From Bigelowiella natans CCMP2755 (lineage: Eukaryota > Cercozoa > Chlorarachniophyceae): a DNA stretch of 35,000 bases. A model generated the notes under the pieces. That model had not been told where the DNA came from. It saw nothing but the letters and a program-made list of their open reading frames with translations, and ran no database searches. This document shows, piece after piece, positions 10,997 to 22,274 of the stretch; within the stretch, counting starts at the first letter, position 1, and each line of letters starts with the position of its first letter. The position numbers and the translations under genes were made by a program. The stretch lies in assembly GCA_000320545.1 (NCBI GenBank), contig ADNK01003366.1:1-35000 (forward strand). Direction: 5' to 3'.

Positions 10997-12579
10997 ATGA
11001 GCCACAACGCCTGCCCGAGAGACATCCAAGGTCCAGAATTCAACGAGAAACTGGATGCATGGGTCGTACAATGGAAAACTCAAAAGTTGAAGTTGCAGCG
11101 AAAGTGCTTCACGACGTTGAAATATGGCAATAATGCCTCGAAAACCGTACGTAACTGCAAAAGTGTTCATTATTTTCTTTCCCCCAAATCATCCTGTTGA
11201 AGAGCTCTTGGGAATTTACAGGCGCAAACATTCAAAAAAGATCTCAAGGGGGGTATCTTCAGAAGAGGTTTTTTCTCCCTCAATTGAAAGAATGGCTTCG
11301 TTGACAACTTTCCTTTCCGTTTGCCAGGGCTCTTCTTTGATGCTGTTCACGGACGATGGCGTAAGTTTCGAGAACAATAACAAATCCAATGATAATGTTA
11401 AATATGCTACCAGCTTGTATGAAACTCCAACTCACAAACATACCGCTGCTCTATCGCAGGAGTTGGATGGAGAGCGGGCGGAAAGCCGCAATCACAATAT
11501 TTTTCCATATCAAAATATGGTGGCTATGAAGAAGCACGGAACGTAGCTCTTGAATTCCTGGATGATATTAATGACACATCAGACATGTGAGTAATTCCCT
11601 AATAATACACTCATCATTTTTCTACTGATTCTGTTTTATGCGCACCATCATCACCATGATCGATCATCAACAACACAACATGGTAATAGAACCCAAATCC
11701 GACAGGAAAAATGGAAACACTTCTAATAATTGCAAGCTTCCATCGAATGTACGAAAATATCGTCGGAGCACATGCACTTGGCAACGACACCAAAGACGGA
11801 AAAAGCGGCAACGCTCTGTTGCAGCCGCTGCAACGGATGCAAATCTAGCTACTTTAGAGGAAGGAATGAATTCGGAGGGCCTTGGTTCTGAAATGGAGCA
11901 GATCCTCAAAGAGGTGGGGGAGAAACGGATTCAATTTGAGAGCGCCTGTCAAACACTTCTTGACGACGTGAAGCGGGTGCGGGATCTTAGCGAGCAACTG
12001 CAGAAAGATATTGCATCTTCGAGGACTAAGGAGCATCATGAAGGCTTGATTTTCTCTCAAAAGGGGTCTAATGCGGACTTGGATGTAACATCATCGACAG
12101 AGTATGAATATGATAGAGATGGAAGTGATAAAAACCTAGCTGAATGTCGTAAAAATAACCATATGGTCTTTTCTAGAGGATCTATCTATGCTGTAAACAA
12201 TTCGTCAAATGAGGAGGATAATAAGTATTGGATAGCTAAAGTGAACGAAGACGTAACCAGTGATGATATCCTCAATTCTGAAGTATGTAGTGTTGCAGGC
12301 TCATTTTTTGTTCGAAAAGTGAGTGAAGATGGAAAATGTATATGCTACTATAAATCAAATAAACCGAGCAGGATACCTATCCATTGGTTCCTGGTGGATC
12401 AAAGTGGCCATTTTGTTCAACCCAAGCTGAATTCCAGAAAGCAGTCAAATGGGGGCGATTGTCGCGGGAGAAGACTGGAGGAGCGCGATCTCATAGAAAT
12501 GACACAAGAGGAGCACATTCGAATTATTCGTTTGGGAGCTATCCTGCATCGAAACTTCACATCTTCTGTTTATCTTTAG
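10997..12579 (+). CDS. AP2-domain DNA-binding protein, two tandem modules
   Basis: A probable nuclear transcription factor. Four exons, 10997-11150, 11328-11360, 11460-11586 and 11706-12579, join in phase to about 395 residues. The second module is a clear AP2 domain of the type common in alveolates and other protists: LFFDAVHGRWRVGWRAGG, then SISKYGGYEEARNVALEFLDD, that is three strands and one helix. Just before it, RDIQGPEFNEKLDAWVVQWK and CFTTLKYGNNASKTV look like a shorter AP2-like module whose helix is cut short. A basic stretch (RHQRRKKRQR) suggests nuclear import. A probable coiled coil covers MEQILKEVGEKRIQ to LSEQLQKDIASS. The C-terminal 130 residues (WIAKVNEDV to YKSNKPSRIPIHWFLVDQSG) are not recognised. 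The first exon's end and the true start are inferred. It may extend upstream to 10473. Confidence 0.78.
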
Positions 12580-13567
12580 CATGACTTTATAATGTTGCCG
12601 TTTAACGTGTAATATGCTACTGAGTCATTCACCACAATCTTAAATGCATGTAGCACACGTTCGGTGCAATAGTACAATAACGTAATATAGTTCGCATGCT
12701 TGTATTATATATGAACGTGTACGTGTAGCTACTGTAATTCGATTCAATTCCGTGCAAAGCTAAGCCAAGGACCAATGTAAGCGAAGTGGGGTAGCGCGCT
12801 GCATGGGTTGTATTTGTTAGCCACGGTAACTTTATGTTTTCAGCATTCATGCTGAGCTCACGGTCGAACTACATGCGTATCTTCAAGTATTTGAAACGAT
12901 GCGTAGTAATATGACCTGCTTTTTATACATAGATTATGCATAGAACATATAGCATTCATGTGACCAAGGAAACAAATAGACACAATTTAAGCGCTGTAGC
13001 CGCTGCATTGCACAGCTACATTAGGATGACCATTGAAACAATTTGAACATTTCATTACATCCGTCTCATACATCTAGACATACAGACATACATCTTCCTC
13101 ACACACGTACACTTTTACACACATAATTTAGAATTAGTGATTCGTCATCAACAATTTCATCTACTTCTGCGCGTTGATGATCCGTAACGTAAGGCGCACA
13201 TAATGGCACCTAGAAATCCAACGAAATTGGTCTACGAATTACAGCCGAAAGTTCTTAAATGGCATCCATTCGTCTATACTTGGCAATCTGCATGAACTTA
13301 AATTGCTAGATACCATCCAAATTTGTTGCTATAACTACATCGATTATCCAGTATTTCGTGAAGATGGCGCCCTCATGCAATTGGTTGATGCGAATTCTTC
13401 CGTGTAGTAAATGAAAATAGGTTTCTCACACACAGGCATTTTGGAAGACAACGTTTATATTATTTCTTAAGTATTTTGCTTAAAACACTACAGCAGAATT
13501 CATTTAAGAACAGACGCTGCTGCAGATACGCCCCTGTCCAGATTATTCTATGGTAATGCTGGAGACC
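12580..13567. other. convergent spacer
   Basis: About 1 kb lies between the 3' ends of the AP2 gene and the small membrane-protein gene. It holds dispersed repeat copy C and otherwise AT-rich sequence with no open frame that shows family features. Confidence 0.55.
12990..13080. repeat. dispersed repeat, copy C
   Basis: GCGCTGTAGCCGCTGCATTG and the following CACAGCTACATTAGGATGAC match copy A at 4294-4390 in the same orientation. Both copies sit in the gap between convergent genes. Confidence 0.75.
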
Positions 13568-13949
13568 TCACCTCTTGGTATTTATCCCTTTCTTGTGCTC
13601 CTCGATACTAATTGTTTATTTCCCAAAATCAGAATAAAAAACGTAGAAGATAGCATAATCATGCTGTCAACTTACACTTGGCGTCGCTCCTCTGCTGACG
13701 TGGCAAAGAATCCCGCACCAGCCCCGATGGCTGTTGCCACGAAGCATGCACCCAACTTGGTAACTTGAGAAGCTTTCATTGGTACTGAATTTACATTTGG
13801 GTAATGTGCTTCGTGCTTTTACAAACAATACATACGTATACAAGTTTATATGCGTATTTACACACAAAAGCTACATGTGAGAAAGCTTCACCTGCCAGGG
13901 CTGCTACCATTGCCGAGCCTGTCGACATGAACATGATGTTTCGAATCAT
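13568..13949 (-). CDS. small one- or two-helix membrane protein, 64 residues
   Basis: Three exons, 13949-13892, 13772-13676 and 13607-13568, join in phase with GT-AG introns of 119 and 68 bp. The protein begins MIRNIMFMSTGSAMVAALAG and has a glycine- and alanine-rich hydrophobic core (KLGACFVATAIGAGAGFFA), then a charged tail (EERRQVIEEHKKGINTKR). It is probably a small organellar or inner-membrane protein; I cannot name the family. An acceptor-like CTCAG sits just upstream of the ATG, so an extra 5' exon, possibly non-coding, may exist. Confidence 0.6.
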
Positions 13950-14212
13950 TTTGTACTGCGCCCTGAGTATAGTGCATTAGAAGGAGGGGTGTGTGGATGT
14001 CATATTGCCTAGGATACAAATTTGAGGTTTTACGTCTGCTGCATTTGCGCTCTCCTCTCCGCCTCTGAGGTAGTCTTCTTCTCCCCCCCCGTCATCCTCT
14101 GCACGTTCGTTCGGAAACTACTTTCTGAGATGGAGATGCGGGTTTTTTCAGAGTGCGACAACGATTCTGTAAAAGAACAGGCAGAAATTACGCCCTTTTT
14201 TTTATAACGCGA

Positions 14213-14247
<35 letters not shown>

Positions 14248-15319
14248 CACTCGTTCACTCACGCACTGCCGACGTTGTTGCGATCGAACGATTGGTTGCA
14301 CATTGCTGGGTTGGTTCAGAGCCCGTGATGCACGCTGGCACGCTGGCACTTCATGCTTGTCCCTGCGCAGTGGTCGCTCTGAGTGGACAAAGTGTTTGTC
14401 ATGCAATGTGTGTCGTTGCCGGTGGATGCGAGTGTTTGGAGAGGAGGTGCTGGAACCAGGCACTTCTGACAATCCGTTCGGTCCGGTTGCGCCACTCTGG
14501 CGGCATTTGTGCAGCTCTAGAGCTCAGCAAAATCATTCATTGCTTGACAAAATTGTCGTTTGCCCTGAGCGTGCAACACAGAGCGATCTGATCCAGTTGC
14601 AGTCCGTCATTGCTAGATTGGCGTTGGGTGGGCGGGACGCTTTTTGGACATTGCACGAACAATCGCAATTGCCATTGTGAAGCAGCTTCTTCCGACCGAG
14701 TGCCAGCTAACCAGACTAGCAGATTGTGCCGTGCATGCATGCATGCCGAAGCATGACTAGATGATGACGGCGTGTGCATGCAGTTCAGATCCTGACGGAC
14801 TGCACGTGCAGCACCCATCTAGCCATTGTCGTGTTCGACCATGTCATGTGCACACATCATGAATGTGACACGGATGATCATTGCACACGAAACAATGAAC
14901 ATGGCAATGGAACAACATTCCAACACAGATCTAGAAATCTAGAAATGTTTGTGAATGATCGAGCTGTTGGATGGTCATTGACACATTGTGATCACTTCAT
15001 TGCATCCATGAGCTAGTGAGTCTCATGCATGAACATTCATGACAATGTTGCGATTGACAAGAAAAATTGTCATCATTAGAAGGAAAACGTTTTAAAAAAA
15101 TGTTTGCTGTTAAATTTGTCCTAGTGACGTATGCATGCAGTGTCCATGTTCGAACATGCATGACAAGCACATGCAATGAACGATAAGTTGCACAGGAACC
15201 AAAGCGGTTTTCAGCATGCCAAATAAGTTTGCGTTTATCTGCGTCTCAGCTCTGAACTTATTTCAGGCCTGCATTTTCATCTGCAAACTTACATTTAAGC
15301 TCACTTGTGAGTGAAGCAT
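13950..15319. other. spacer with ATC microsatellite and low-copy repeat-like sequence
   Basis: This 1.37 kb contains an (ATC)n tract at about 14213-14247 and a CATGCATG-rich segment (14730-15170). It also holds a diverged copy of the dispersed repeat. Open frames at 14153-14680 and 14292-14591 overlap each other without motifs and appear random. I see no supported gene. Confidence 0.5.
14968..15009. repeat. dispersed repeat, diverged copy D
   Basis: GGATGGTCATTGACACATTG followed by TTCATTGCATCC resembles the GGATGACCATTGAAACAATT and TTCATTACATCC core of copies A to C. The match is shorter and weaker. Confidence 0.4.
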
Positions 15320-15456
15320 TTATGGCCTTGCACTTTTCTTACAAATGGGGCATGAGCTCTTTTCCTGGAATCAAACATGAAATGAAAAATTTAGATATTG
15401 TTGGCTTCCATGCGACGATAACGACACAATCCAGCAGTAGCAGCAACAACATGTAT

Positions 15457-15488
<32 letters not shown>

Positions 15489-15608
15489 TTACTACTACAC
15501 GACCATTTAGTGACATGCGACGATAACGACACAATGCAGCAGTAGCAGCAGTAGCAGCAACATGTATTACTGCTGTAGTAATACTACTACTACTACGACG
15601 ACGATGAT

Positions 15609-15641
<33 letters not shown>

Positions 15642-15873
15642 CTGCAACCAACGATCAATGCATTCACGATGGAATGCATGCATGCATGGTAAACGACGAA
15701 CCAGCTAATGATATACACGACCAACGACAAAAGATCAGCGATAAACCCATTAAGACAGACGCAAAGGGTGTGTACTTACAATGAACAACAACTTGCTAAA
15801 CAACTGCATACATACATTATTAGGATCAAAATGAAGAAGCACAAAACAGCACTATTATCATTACCATTCTCAT

Positions 15874-15912
<39 letters not shown>

Positions 15913-16191
15913 AGAAAGAAGCGTTATTAATATTCTGCAGTAGTAAGTATTACCTGGCCTACCACTTGGTCTTCCAAACAAATGCAGCAGTTTTGCACCT
16001 TAACATAATATATGCAAGCGATTTATCAAGATTACTGCGACAAATACTAAAGAGAGTGATGATGACGATCATGAAATGGATGACAATGACATGACTCAGC
16101 GGCGATGTTTTAGTATGTAATGGCGCATGGACTTAAAAACAACATACAATCACTGAAAATAAGAGAGAAAGAAAGAGAGTAAGAAAGAGAG

Positions 16192-16231
<40 letters not shown>

Positions 16232-16552
16232 GACCCACCTTGGCATCTTTTCTCTCCGTGATTACATTTGTAGGTAGGACTGATATTTCTGCTTCAGATA
16301 ATCCTTGTTTGCGCTCTTCTAAGTTCTAACAGAAAGTTGTGAAATGAGGAGGAGGAGGAGGAGGGGGAGGAAGAGGAAGAAGAGGAGGAAGAGCTAGTAG
16401 GCAGTCACTCATGACCATCGTTCCCTTCTTCTTCTTCTTCTTTCTTTATACGCCGTTCTTCTCACTCTTACTACTCTTAACCTACCCTCCTACTATCAAG
16501 GTTTGATAAGAGCTCATAGTCGTTAGGAGTAAGCTCCTGCAACAATAACAGT

Positions 16553-16590
<38 letters not shown>

Positions 16591-16864
16591 CAAGAATTAT
16601 GTTAAATTTTCAAAATCTTGCTCTATCATCATCGTCGTCGTCGTCATTATCCTCATCCCCACCATCATCAAGATACCCCATAACTATTGTTTTGTTTTCC
16701 CCCTCTTACTCTTACCCTCATCATCATCGAAAGCATTGCATAATGACGGATTGGGAATTCTGATGATGAAAATAAGAGGAGGAGGAGGAGATGAAGGAAG
16801 CTAAGAACGATAGCTACATCATGCTACGCCTTTTGGTCTCTACGATGTTGATGCTTTAATGAAC

Positions 16865-16899
<35 letters not shown>

Positions 16900-18866
16900 C
16901 ATGCCATTAGTGAATTGTGTAACTAACTACTTTTGATAAAAAATGATAACATGATATGATTATTATTATTACTGAGTAGATGTCTCTTTCATTTGAACGA
17001 CACTTAGTTATGGTAGTAAACATCATCATAATCATCATCATAATCATCATCGTGGTAGTAGCAGCAGTAACAGTAGCAGCAGTAACAGTAGCAGTAGTGT
17101 ATCAAAAGTAGTAGTAGTACCAGGAGAATAATTTGGAATAGGATAAAGCTGATCAACGGACGATTCACCAATTCCTCTCTGCAGAGCCATTCTTCTACGC
17201 TGCTGCAGCTGCTATTGAATGTGTATGGTGTTTGTATAGGTCTATTTATTTATATTCATGCACATGTGCCTTTTAATGTAACCGCAATAAAAGCCTTTTC
17301 TTCTAAGAATACTACTTCTTACTATAGTAGCACGATGCTCCTCCTTATGATGATGACGATGATGATGATAGTGATAATGATGACGATGATGACGATGATA
17401 ACGATAAATAGATAGATGATAGATTGTTCGTATTATGCTGATGTTGATAATGGTGATGATGAGCTTACTCACCATAGCCTCATAATATGCGCGACTAAAT
17501 CGATGAAGAGATCTGCCACCACCTCCTCCTCCTCCAAATCCTCTTCCGCCTCCCCTTCGAGCTCGAGCTGTTAGCCTTATTCTTCCTCCTAAATCCCTCG
17601 CAACTGTAAGAAGAAGCATATTCAATTTAAATGTAATCAATGCGAGCACCCGTACACACACACACACACACACGTACACACGATATGCTATACTCGTATA
17701 CTACATAGATAGCTCACACAACATCTACTCTGATGATGTGTTAAGTGAGTTATAAATTGTAAGTTGGAGGTAGAAAGGATGGTGTACCCACCAGAAGTGC
17801 GGACGACTACTACATCATCAGCATCATCATCATCTTCTTCTTCTTCTTCTTGAGTTGGATAATCCGGAACAACCTTTTCATTAATAAAAACAGAGATTCT
17901 TAATTTTTGTAATACTAATTTCCTTTTTAGTTTGGCTTTTAACAGTGATGTTCGTTATACAATTGCACTATTAGTAGCAGTTCTTCCGACCGGTTGGGAT
18001 GAGGAAGACGATAGTTCCTGACATTATTATATCCCCACTTAGTACAGTACGATGATGAAGATGAAGAAGAATGCTGATTATGATAATGATGATGACGACG
18101 ACAACGATGACGTGCTTTTTATTATAATTCAACAAATAACTATCCTACTCACCCGGTTTCTTGTTCTTCTTGTTCTTCTTAGTCTACTTGTTCTTCGTCT
18201 TCCTTGTGTTTTTCCCTCATCATCATCATCATCATTACCGTTCCCATCACCACCACCACCACCAACATCATCTTCATCGCTCACTAAATCAATTATAAAT
18301 CGGTTGTTGTTGTTGTTGCTGCTGCTGCTGTTGCTTCTGCTGCTGCTGCTTAATCGTCGTCGTTGTAGTAGCAGGTATCTTCCTCTTTCATTGCTTAAGG
18401 ATGGTTGCAGGAGGAGATTACAACGATGATGGGGAGAAGGAGGAAGAGGAGAAGGAGGAGGAGGAGGAGGAAGTATTAGGACATAAAGATTTTATGAGAA
18501 AGAGGGAAAAAGATGAGTATAATTACTACAACCTGTTTGCCAGGCCACTGCTGCTACTGCTGTCTGCTGATGACATTTGCATCATCATAACCACCACAAC
18601 AGTAATGGGAATTAGAATGAGTGGCCAACAACGTTTTGCATATTATAAACGAAAAAGGCGATAGTGTATAGTAATTAATACGAGCATAAACTCACTAATA
18701 TATGGTACATAGTAATTAATACGAGCATGAACTCACTAATAAATAGTATTATTATCATGATCTCTCATCCTGTCCTTCTCAAAGCCAGCCATTGCTATCC
18801 CAACATCATCAATGCTGTGTTTCTATTTTACTTCATCCCCAACGCTTCATGATTGCACTACTACTA

Positions 18867-18898
<32 letters not shown>

Positions 18899-20204
18899 AC
18901 TACTGCTGCTGCTACTACCCCTACTAACACAACTACTACTACTACTACTACTACCACTACTACTACAACTACATGGATAGTGTGATAACAACAACAACAA
19001 CCTGATGGTGGTGCTGCTACTGATTGAGCCTGTCGGAGCGCTGTTGCTTGGAATGCGCTACTGTTCCCCCGGCTACTGGAGGTAGGAGATGTAGAAGTTA
19101 TAGAAAATCCCCTCCTCCTCCTCCTCCTCCTCCGCCTCCCCCTCAAATTGCTGTTGTTGCTGTTAACAATATTGTCTTCTCTGCTCATATTGCTGTTATT
19201 AGGGCCGCCTCCTCCTCCTCCTCCTCCTCCTCCTCCTTCTCGACCCTGTTTGCCATCTCTTCTTGTAGATTGGTGGGATTGAACGGATGGCGATGATAAG
19301 GAGGGCTGGGAGACTACACCAGAAACTAGTGCGGATTTTCTCTTCCTCCTACTACTCCTCTTCCTCCCATTGATCGATGAGGATGGGTGGTGTTGCGTAG
19401 TACGAGCAGCTGCTTGTGCTTTTTCGTTCCCTCGACTGCTATTAGGTGCTCTGATGATCCTACTGCTACTGCTGCTACTGCTGCTGGTAGCGGCGTTGGT
19501 GTTGAAACCAATTCTAGATTCTCGTTTTCCTGGGGAGATGAAGAAACATCATATTTAGGACACGCACGAAAATTTAGCGTGTGCGAAAACAAAAATGATG
19601 CGGAAGGAAGGAGAAAGGACAGGAGGAGGGAGTCACAAGGAGGAAGGAAGAGGCTGCCACTGTTGAACAATGGCTGCATCAACTAAATCACGCACCTGAT
19701 GATGATTCTCCAGCAGTTCCTTGAAATCTGAACGTTATAATGTGCTTATGGTTCACAATCGAGGAAGGATATCATCAATCGAAGGATGAATGGATGCATA
19801 AATTATGGAACTTGTTTTGGGGTAGATGCTGTATTTGTTGTCTACGTCATTTGGCCTTCTTCTACTTCTTCTTTCTTGTTACCTAACTGTAGGTCTTCGA
19901 GCACGTTTTGATCTGCGAAGGCTAGCCGAGGTGTAATAGCCTGAAACTCCACTGTTACTTGCAGCAGTGGCGTTGGAGATAGTATTATAATTGGAATGAT
20001 GAGGAGGAGGTGACTGAAGTCCAGAATGATGATGACTTCTTCCCGATGGGAGGAGGAGCTGCTGCCTCTCCTCTTTTTTGGAATCGTCATCTGAAACAAC
20101 AATAGCATCAACTTTAGTCCTAAGATTACGATATAAATAATAAGCAAACCTGGTGAAACCCTATTATCTCCCCTCCCTCGGTTGTTGGATCGTCTTCGTG
20201 GCAT
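15320..20204 (-). CDS. RING-H2 E3 ubiquitin ligase with SUMO-interaction-like motif
   Basis: A probable nuclear E3 ubiquitin ligase. Sixteen exons in phase give about 579 residues: 20204-20150, 20090-19883, 19727-19696, 19529-19002, 18794-18737, 18559-18533, 18348-18153, 17873-17792, 17603-17473, 17208-17121, 16759-16716, 16536-16486, 16325-16239, 15998-15954, 15704-15642, 15364-15320. The long N-terminal part is low complexity with basic nuclear-type stretches ([16 protein letters not shown], an Arg run). [11 protein letters not shown] (about residues 319-329) has the hydrophobic-then-acidic form of a SUMO-interaction motif. A glycine-rich block follows. [15 protein letters not shown] and [12 protein letters not shown] match the conserved region ahead of the RING in this ligase group. 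The RING is split over three exons: [38 protein letters not shown], and all eight zinc ligands are present. The layout recalls SUMO-targeted ligases such as RNF111. The 27-nt exon and NAGNAG acceptors are uncertain. Confidence 0.88.
15411..15566. repeat. imperfect tandem duplication in last RING-gene intron
   Basis: ATGCGACGATAACGACACAA followed by a CAGCAGTAGCAGCAACA-type stretch and ATGTATTAC occurs at about 15411-15460 and again at about 15514-15566, a period of about 103 bp. The copies are separated by a (TAC)n tract. Further (TAC)n follows at 15605-15641, ending exactly at the exon border. Confidence 0.75.
15875..17673. repeat. intronic microsatellites of the RING gene, 3' half
   Basis: Tracts include (ATC)n at about 15875-15910, (GA)n at 16193-16228, (TA)n at 16555-16584, (AC)n at 16866-16898 and (CA)n at about 17656-17673, with looser GAT/TCA runs between 17340 and 17410. 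The GA tract is CT in the transcript sense and the two AC tracts are TG. Confidence 0.8.
18668..18745. repeat. 41-bp tandem duplication spanning a splice donor
   Basis: ATAGTAATTAATACGAGCAT followed by RAACTCACTAATA occurs twice with a period of about 41 bp. Read on the minus strand each copy contains TTAGTGAGTT, so the 5' splice site of the exon ending at 18737 is present twice. Only the copy next to the exon is used in my model. Confidence 0.75.
18856..19001. repeat. TAC/TGC trinucleotide tracts and (ACA)n at exon border
   Basis: Long TAC and TGC runs fill the intron between RING-gene exons 19529-19002 and 18794-18737. The right end is an ACA run that reads as GTTGTTGTTG on the coding strand and starts at the donor itself. 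Confidence 0.8.
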
Positions 20205-20832
20205 CGTCTCGTTCTCTGCTTCCGGATGGGGTCTGGCCTTTCACCATAACTCCGAGGACAGACGATAAGCCAAGGTACGGCAACACAAACAACAACTTAT
20301 TTTAGACAGTTTCTACCTTAGATATTAGTACGATATTTTTATGTCCAATTGTCCATTTTCTGCAACTTCCGGACTTGTCGTTGTGTCTCCTTATTTATTG
20401 TTGTTTCAGAACATATGATAAATTAGGCATGCGACTTGATATTTATCACAGGATTATTTGAGATGTCAATAGTAAATAGTAAATAATATATCGGGTGCTC
20501 ATCGGCCTATTGCTTATTATTACTTCCAACACGAGAAATCCGAACGGCCCGGACTGAGGAGAACACCACCGGAAATTTATACGAAAACGCTGCGCCCAGG
20601 AGGAGGAGGAGGGGGAAGAAGAAGAAGCAGGAGAGAGAGAGAGAGCGCGCGAAAGGGAGCAGTGAGGGGGCAGATACAGAATGGCCACAGGTATCCTAAT
20701 GAACTCAGTAAGGGATAATGAATACATTTGGTTACAAAATGGGAAGAGGGAGGAGGAGCCGTGGAGGGTAGCGATTCTGAAAGTAGTAGTCTCCACGCGT
20801 TGTTGATGATTTCGCTTATTTGGTGACAACAT
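20205..20832. promoter_or_regulatory. divergent region between RING and ASCC2 genes
   Basis: About 630 bp lie upstream of both the RING-gene start at 20204 and the first plausible ASCC2 exon. A GA/GGA-rich stretch occurs at 20600-20650. Open frames exist on both strands (for example a plus-strand ATG near 20681 reading into NEYIWLQNGKREEEPW), but I could not phase them into either gene. Confidence 0.4.
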
Positions 20833-21089
20833 AGGGAGCGGTTTGTTCTCACGGAAGAAGGTTAAGCGAAAGTTGGACGTGTTGCCGTATCTTCCAAGGG
20901 AAACAATCAAGGTTGCAAGTTCGATACGCATCGACTAAACTAACAATAGGAGGGAGGTACGGAACATAATACATTGCCGCATATATGACGCAACTTTTAA
21001 CCTTCCAGGATGATTTAGTCGATACAGAATCAGCATCTATCGATGAGAGAACCGGTAGATTATTATGCGCAAGTGTGACCCCCCTCCCC
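20833..21089 (+). CDS. ASCC2: probable N-terminal exons of the ASCC2-like gene (unresolved)
   Basis: Two plus-strand segments look coding and resemble the N-terminal region of plant ASCC2 homologues. One lies after a CATAG acceptor near 20832 and reads RKKVKRKLDVLPYLPRETIK. The other lies after a TTCCAG acceptor near 21018 and reads DDLVDTESASIDERTG. They can be joined in phase 0 if the first ends at its AAG before GTTGCAAG. I could not settle the donor of the second segment, because alternative donors give different phases into the exon at 21270 or 21294. The homologous family has about 75 extra residues ahead of the first secure exon, so upstream exons are expected. Confidence 0.4.
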
Positions 21090-21163
21090 CCGGTCCTCAT
21101 CCTTTTTTTTTTCCTCCTTTACATCGCGAAAAAATAGAGAATTGTTTGGTGTTCTCTTTGCTG

Positions 21164-21229
21164 CCCCCCCCCCCCCCCCCCAACTTCCTGTCTCTAAGCC
21201 CTTATATTTCTAAGACTACCCCATTATTA

Positions 21230-21268
<39 letters not shown>
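21164..21268. repeat. poly-C run and (TTA)n tract before ASCC2 exon
   Basis: A run of about 18 C at 21164-21181 and (TTA)n at about 21225-21268 lie directly ahead of the exon that carries the ATG at 21294. The last TTA units merge into a TTAG acceptor at 21269. Confidence 0.8.
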
Positions 21269-21293
21269 GATATTGAAGCTTCAAGCAAGTGAC

Positions 21294-21691
21294 ATGGGAG
21301 CGATCCTCAAGATGGCTTCTTTCTCCGAATTCGTGAGCCAAATAGCTTACGACCCCTCCGTTATCAAGTTCATCGATTCGTATTTATGGTATTTATGAGA
21401 CGGCAGTGGTTGTGGTGGTTGGTGGTAGGAGTAGTAGACATAGTTGATAGCTATAGCTGCTTCCTCCTGCTGTAGTTGTAGCGCCTCCCCTCCCCACAAG
21501 CACCTTTTGCTGCTGGTATCTGGTGTGGAGCGATCGTTTATGAATTCTCATTATTTTTTGTGGTTGAATGTAGGTATTCAAGGGGAAATATTGACACTTG
21601 CGATGACGACGGTAAAAGCATACATGTGTATGTGTATGTGCGTGTGTATGTGTATGTGTGTGTGTGTGTGTGTGTGTGTACGTCAAAGCCA

Positions 21692-21736
<45 letters not shown>

Positions 21737-22231
21737 CACTGCGTGTTTGTGTTTATGAATGCGCACAACTTAATTGCTCCTACTACTCCTACTCCTTCTC
21801 CTCCTCCTCCATCTCCTTCTCCCCATCCTAATCGCACGTATGTAGAGGTGCTGGCGTTGGAGAAAGACTTATCAACGAAAGTTCTTATGGTGTTGTACCG
21901 ATTGACAAGTTCTCCAGACGCTATGAATAGTAGCAGCAGGACCACGACGACGACAGCAGAGGTCATCATCATCATGATACTGCTGCTGCTGCTGCTGCTC
22001 ATGATTTATGACATTATATTAATGTCTTCCAATTCTCTGTGTCGTTCGTTCGTCGCATTGAACAACATGCTGATGATATTATTCAGACTACTAATACTAC
22101 TGAATTGGGCGAGCTGATGTTTGAAAATTGGCTCTTCGACACGCCAAAGATGATCGATATATCCCGCCTCTACTTCCAAAATAATCCTAAAATTACAAGA
22201 ACAATCCTTGAAAATGTGCTTAAGGTTAGTT

Positions 22232-22274
<43 letters not shown>

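Noticed and set aside
14153-14818. Overlapping open frames on three frames
   Set aside because: Mutually overlapping, no motif, located in spacer sequence with repeat-like composition.
15411-15910. Possible CRISPR-like array of short repeats
   Set aside because: Simple trinucleotide tracts and one tandem duplication inside a spliced eukaryotic intron; no unique spacers.
16716-16840. Alternative RING-gene exon near 16840 reading ETKRRSM joined to [14 protein letters not shown]
   Set aside because: Protein-like, but it leaves the next exon ([10 protein letters not shown]) out of phase; the chosen route closes in frame.
18792-19188. Long Leu, Val or Pro runs on both strands
   Set aside because: Translations of intronic TAC/TGC repeats, or shadows of the RING-gene exon 19529-19002.
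20446-20931. 161-codon minus-strand open frame between the RING and ASCC2 genes
   Set aside because: Opposite strand to plausible ASCC2 N-terminal exons, Ser/Pro-rich from GGA repeats, no motif.
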